From the NCBI GenBank assembly GCA_947575475.1, contig CANPNN010000058.1, forward strand, positions 1-7,832: DNA of 7,832 bases, given 5' to 3'. This stretch comes from an uncultured Pseudoflavonifractor sp. (GTDB taxonomy: Bacteria; Bacillota_A; Clostridia; Oscillospirales; Oscillospiraceae). Positions 6,087-7,832 of the stretch are shown piece by piece. The translations under genes were made by a program, and so were the position numbers. Below the pieces are notes generated by a model. It saw only the letters and a list, made by a program, of their open reading frames with translations. It ran no database searches and had not been told where the DNA came from. The stretch's first letter is position 1; every line of letters starts with the position of its first letter.

Positions 6087-7112
6087 ATGGCACGAAGGAA
6101 CGGGACCAAAGAGGACCTTATCAAATGTGAATACTGCGGCGAAATGTACGCCGCCAGCTATAAACACTGTCCCTTCTGCAACGAGGACGGCACCGGCCGC
6201 TGGGACGACCCGGCGGCCCTGGACGACGAGGAATACTACGACGAGGACCTGCCCGTCCGGGGCGGACGGCGGCTGGCGCATAACTCCCGGTCGGGAGGGA
6301 ACGGCCCCTCGGTGCGGAGCATCATCAGCTGGGTATTGTCCCTGGCCCTCATCATCGCCGCGGCGGGTATCGTCATCTCCCTGCTAAAGCCCCTTCTGGG
6401 CAAAGGCGAGCCAAAGCCGCAGCCAGAGCAGAGCGTTCCCCCGGTGGAGGACAGCGCCGCTCCCTCTCCCGCCCTTTCGGCGGAACCCTCGGCGGACCCC
6501 GTTGTGGATCCCACGGTGGATCCGGCCCCCACTCCCTCCGTGGGGATCATGACCCCCTCGGTGCCGCTGACGGCCCCCACCGACTTCAAGCTGAGCCGGG
6601 AGGACATCTCCTTCTTCAACGTGGGAGAGTACTACCAGTTCGTGGTGACCCTGACCCCGGCGGACGCCCACGGGGACGTCCAGTGGAAGTCCAGCGACCC
6701 CAATGTGGCCTCGGTCAGCTGGGACGGAAAGGTGACGGCGATCTCCAAGGGTACGGTGACCATCACCGCCAGCATCGAAGGGGTGGGCGAGCGCAAATGC
6801 ATTGTCCGCTGCAGCCTGCCCGACTCTACCCCGGCGGCCACCACACCGCCCTCCGAGATCACTACATCACAGCCCACCGCGTCCTCCTCCATCACCCTGA
6901 GCCGGGAGGATTTCACCCTCTCCAAGCCGGGTGAGTCCTGGCGCCTGGTGGTCAAGGGCACCAGTTCGGCGGTGACCTGGGCCTCCACCGACCCCAACGT
7001 GGCCACGGTAGGGGCCGACGGGACGGTCACCGCAGTGAGCAAAGGCACCTGCCGGGTCACAGCCACTGTGGACGGCGTGACCCTGAAATGTATCGTCCGC
7101 TGCACCTTTTAA
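6087..7112 (+). CDS. Zinc-ribbon, single-span membrane protein with two external Big_2 (Ig-like) domains
   Basis: The 341-residue product has a clear order of parts. Residues 14-31 form a four-cysteine zinc ribbon (C14-x2-C17, C28-x2-C31). An acidic segment follows (41-54), then a basic patch (58-68). Residues 77-101 are one membrane span. A Pro/Ser/Ala/Val-rich tether covers 107-163, with repeated 'DP-x-x' units. Two Big_2 domains follow at about 166-242 and 268-340, each with the 'W-x-S-x-DPNVA-x-V-x-x-DG-x-VTA-x-SKGT' core. The basic patch before the span predicts an N-in topology, with the zinc ribbon in the cytoplasm and the Big_2 domains outside. Big_2 domains are common in adhesins and wall-associated proteins, so binding, sensing or a scaffold role is possible; the actual role is unknown. 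Each Big_2 domain ends in KCIVRC. The gene has its own promoter and terminator. Confidence 0.9.
   Translation: MARRNGTKEDLIKCEYCGEMYAASYKHCPFCNEDGTGRWDDPAALDDEEYYDEDLPVRGGRRLAHNSRSGGNGPSVRSIISWVLSLALIIAAAGIVISLLKPLLGKGEPKPQPEQSVPPVEDSAAPSPALSAEPSADPVVDPTVDPAPTPSVGIMTPSVPLTAPTDFKLSREDISFFNVGEYYQFVVTLTPADAHGDVQWKSSDPNVASVSWDGKVTAISKGTVTITASIEGVGERKCIVRCSLPDSTPAATTPPSEITTSQPTASSSITLSREDFTLSKPGESWRLVVKGTSSAVTWASTDPNVATVGADGTVTAVSKGTCRVTATVDGVTLKCIVRCTF
6591..6812 (+). repeat. First copy of the internal Big_2 duplication
   Basis: This copy covers residues 169-242, from LSRED to KCIVRC. The second copy is at 6897-7103. The edges of both copies are nearly the same at protein level and very close in DNA (for example CTGAGCCGGGAGGA opens both). 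Confidence 0.85.
6897..7103 (+). repeat. Second copy of the internal Big_2 duplication
   Basis: This copy covers residues 271-339, again from LSRED to KCIVRC. It is 5 residues shorter than the first. The cores read DPNVASV/SKGT in one and DPNVATV/SKGT in the other. This copy also carries an extra cysteine at 322. Confidence 0.85.
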
Positions 7113-7132
7113 CTCTACATAGCGCCCTTCGG

Positions 7133-7163
7133 AAAGCGGTCCCGCGGGACCGCTTTCTTTTTT
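7133..7163 (+). terminator. Rho-independent terminator after the zinc-ribbon/Big_2 gene
   Basis: A 24-bp perfect palindrome (7133-7156, arms AAAGCGGTCCCG and CGGGACCGCTTT) is followed by C and six T (7158-7163). The hairpin would have a 10-bp stem with a CGCG loop. It begins 20 nt after the stop codon. The other strand lacks a T-run, so it works mainly in the plus direction. Confidence 0.92.
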
Positions 7164-7206
7164 GGTATAGACTGGCGAAATGACAGGCGTAAGGGGCGGC
7201 GGTTGA

Positions 7207-7218
7207 CATAGTTCTATG
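7207..7218 (+). repeat. Short inverted repeat CATAG-TT-CTATG
   Basis: Perfect 5-bp arms flank two T. It overlaps a TTGACA (7203-7208) that has no -10 box at the right distance, so it is not called a promoter. It lies in the 258-bp gap (7113-7370), which otherwise holds a terminator and a weak promoter. It could be an operator site. Confidence 0.3.
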
Positions 7219-7268
7219 CATCCTGCCCAAAAAACCAGAATTTCACAAATAACCGCAGTTTTGTCCAG

Positions 7269-7297
7269 TGGATATTTCCTCTGAGTTTTTGTAAAAT
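7269..7297 (+). promoter_or_regulatory. Possible promoter of the lipoprotein gene
   Basis: TGGATA (7269-7274, four of six consensus bases) and TAAAAT (7292-7297, five of six) are separated by 17 nt. An overlapping TATGAT (7297-7302) is an alternative -10 box with a poorer -35. Transcription would start about 65 nt before the ATG. The gene follows a strong terminator, so it must have a promoter in this gap, but which boxes are used is uncertain. Confidence 0.4.
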
Positions 7298-7353
7298 ATG
7301 ATCATAGCAAGCACCGTGATCGTCTCTTGTTTTAGCGAATGCCACAAAAACAG

Positions 7354-7360
7354 AAGGAGG
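7354..7360 (+). promoter_or_regulatory. Ribosome binding site of the lipoprotein gene
   Basis: AAGGAGG lies 10 nt before the ATG at 7371. The signal peptide begins at once after that ATG, which confirms the start. Confidence 0.85.
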
Positions 7361-7370
7361 AACACAAGTT

Positions 7371-7832
7371 ATGAAAAAGCGCGTACTGGCTCTGACCCTG
7401 TCCTTCTCCCTGGTTGCCGGCCTGCTGGCAGGCTGCGGCGGCCAAAAGGACCCCGATCCCACCCAGGTCGCCGGCAACGATCCCACCCCCACCCCCGAGG
7501 CCAGCAAGGCCCCTCCCGCCCCCGTGGAGGACCTGACCGCGGTCCAGCAGATCATCAAAGAGGCCGAGGGCATGTCCATGGAGGAGCTGGCCAAAAAGGC
7601 CATCGAGGAGTCCAACGGCAAGACCTTCTTCGGCGTGGGCAACTCCAGCCGCGGCAAGTCCGCCCTGCCCCTGTTCATTGAGTACCTGCAGTCCATCGAC
7701 CCCAGCTACACCATGGAGTTCGAGTGGCAGCAGCCCAAGAACAATAAGATCTTTGACCAGCTCACCGCCGACTCCCTGAAGGACACCGGCACCTTCGCCA
7801 TGACCCTCATCCAGGACGGCAACCAGATCGAG
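7371..7832 (+). CDS. Lipoprotein, probable ABC-transporter extracellular solute-binding protein, C-terminus cut by window edge
   Basis: The first 154 residues are present and the frame is open to the right edge. The N-terminus is a classic lipoprotein signal: basic MKKR, a hydrophobic core (5-19), and the lipobox LAGC with Cys22 as the lipid-bearing residue. Residues 23-55 are a Pro/Asp/Thr-rich tether. From about 57 the mature domain begins: a helix (TAVQQIIKEAEGMSMEELAKKA, 56-77 in part), then GKTFFGVGNSSRGKSALPLF (83-102), and FEWQQPKNNKIFDQL (117-131). The pattern of an early beta-strand with a small-residue loop, then another strand and a 'K-x-x-x-F-DQL-x-AD' helix, fits family-1-type extracellular solute-binding proteins of Clostridia. 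The cargo cannot be told. Permease and ATPase genes would be expected to the right of the window. The lipoprotein call is firm; the binding-protein call is moderate, as most of the domain is missing. Confidence 0.75.
   Translation, partial: MKKRVLALTLSFSLVAGLLAGCGGQKDPDPTQVAGNDPTPTPEASKAPPAPVEDLTAVQQIIKEAEGMSMEELAKKAIEESNGKTFFGVGNSSRGKSALPLFIEYLQSIDPSYTMEFEWQQPKNNKIFDQLTADSLKDTGTFAMTLIQDGNQIE

Noticed and set aside
7203..7231. Perfect TTGACA as a promoter for the lipoprotein gene
   Set aside because: No acceptable -10 box lies 15-19 nt downstream; the sequence there is C- and A-rich without a TAnnnT. It is kept only as part of an inverted repeat of unknown meaning.

Overview
The window is GC-rich with AT-rich intergenic gaps. 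It has canonical AGGAGG-type ribosome binding sites, sigma-A-like promoters, intrinsic terminators with U-tracts, and VanW, XpaC and DUF2461 family proteins. This fits a Gram-positive anaerobe of the Clostridia, most likely the Oscillospiraceae (Flavonifractor/Oscillibacter/Lawsonibacter-like). That placement is inferred from protein style and base composition, not from a marker gene. No rRNA, tRNA, CRISPR array, transposase or phage gene is visible.

Layout: a minus-strand xpaC-family gene runs off the left edge (start codon at 1217). It is divided by a 206-bp divergent promoter region from a plus-strand VanW-family gene (1424-3304). A DUF2461 gene follows 22 nt later (3327-4010), and the pair ends in a strong terminator (4018-4048). 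After an AT-rich promoter region comes a C45/Ntn-type cysteine hydrolase gene (4174-5181), followed by a CE4 polysaccharide deacetylase (5265-5990) with a GTG start. A third transcription unit holds a zinc-ribbon, single-membrane-span, double Big_2 protein (6087-7112), closed by a 24-bp perfectly palindromic terminator. After a 258-bp gap a lipoprotein that looks like an ABC-type extracellular solute-binding protein begins (7371) and runs off the right edge.

The theme is the cell envelope. The xpaC product, the VanW protein, the deacetylase and the Big_2 protein each carry at least one hydrophobic membrane segment, and the last gene is a lipoprotein. VanW and the CE4 deacetylase fit wall-related roles, the Big_2 protein surface adhesion or sensing, and the lipoprotein nutrient uptake. 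The genes sit in several independent transcription units, so they look like neighbouring housekeeping and envelope functions and not one dedicated pathway. I did not find a convincing new system. The most unusual items are the zinc-ribbon/Big_2 protein with a repeated cysteine pair, the long multi-domain XpaC protein, and a 12-bp GC palindrome at the predicted transcription start of the C45 hydrolase.
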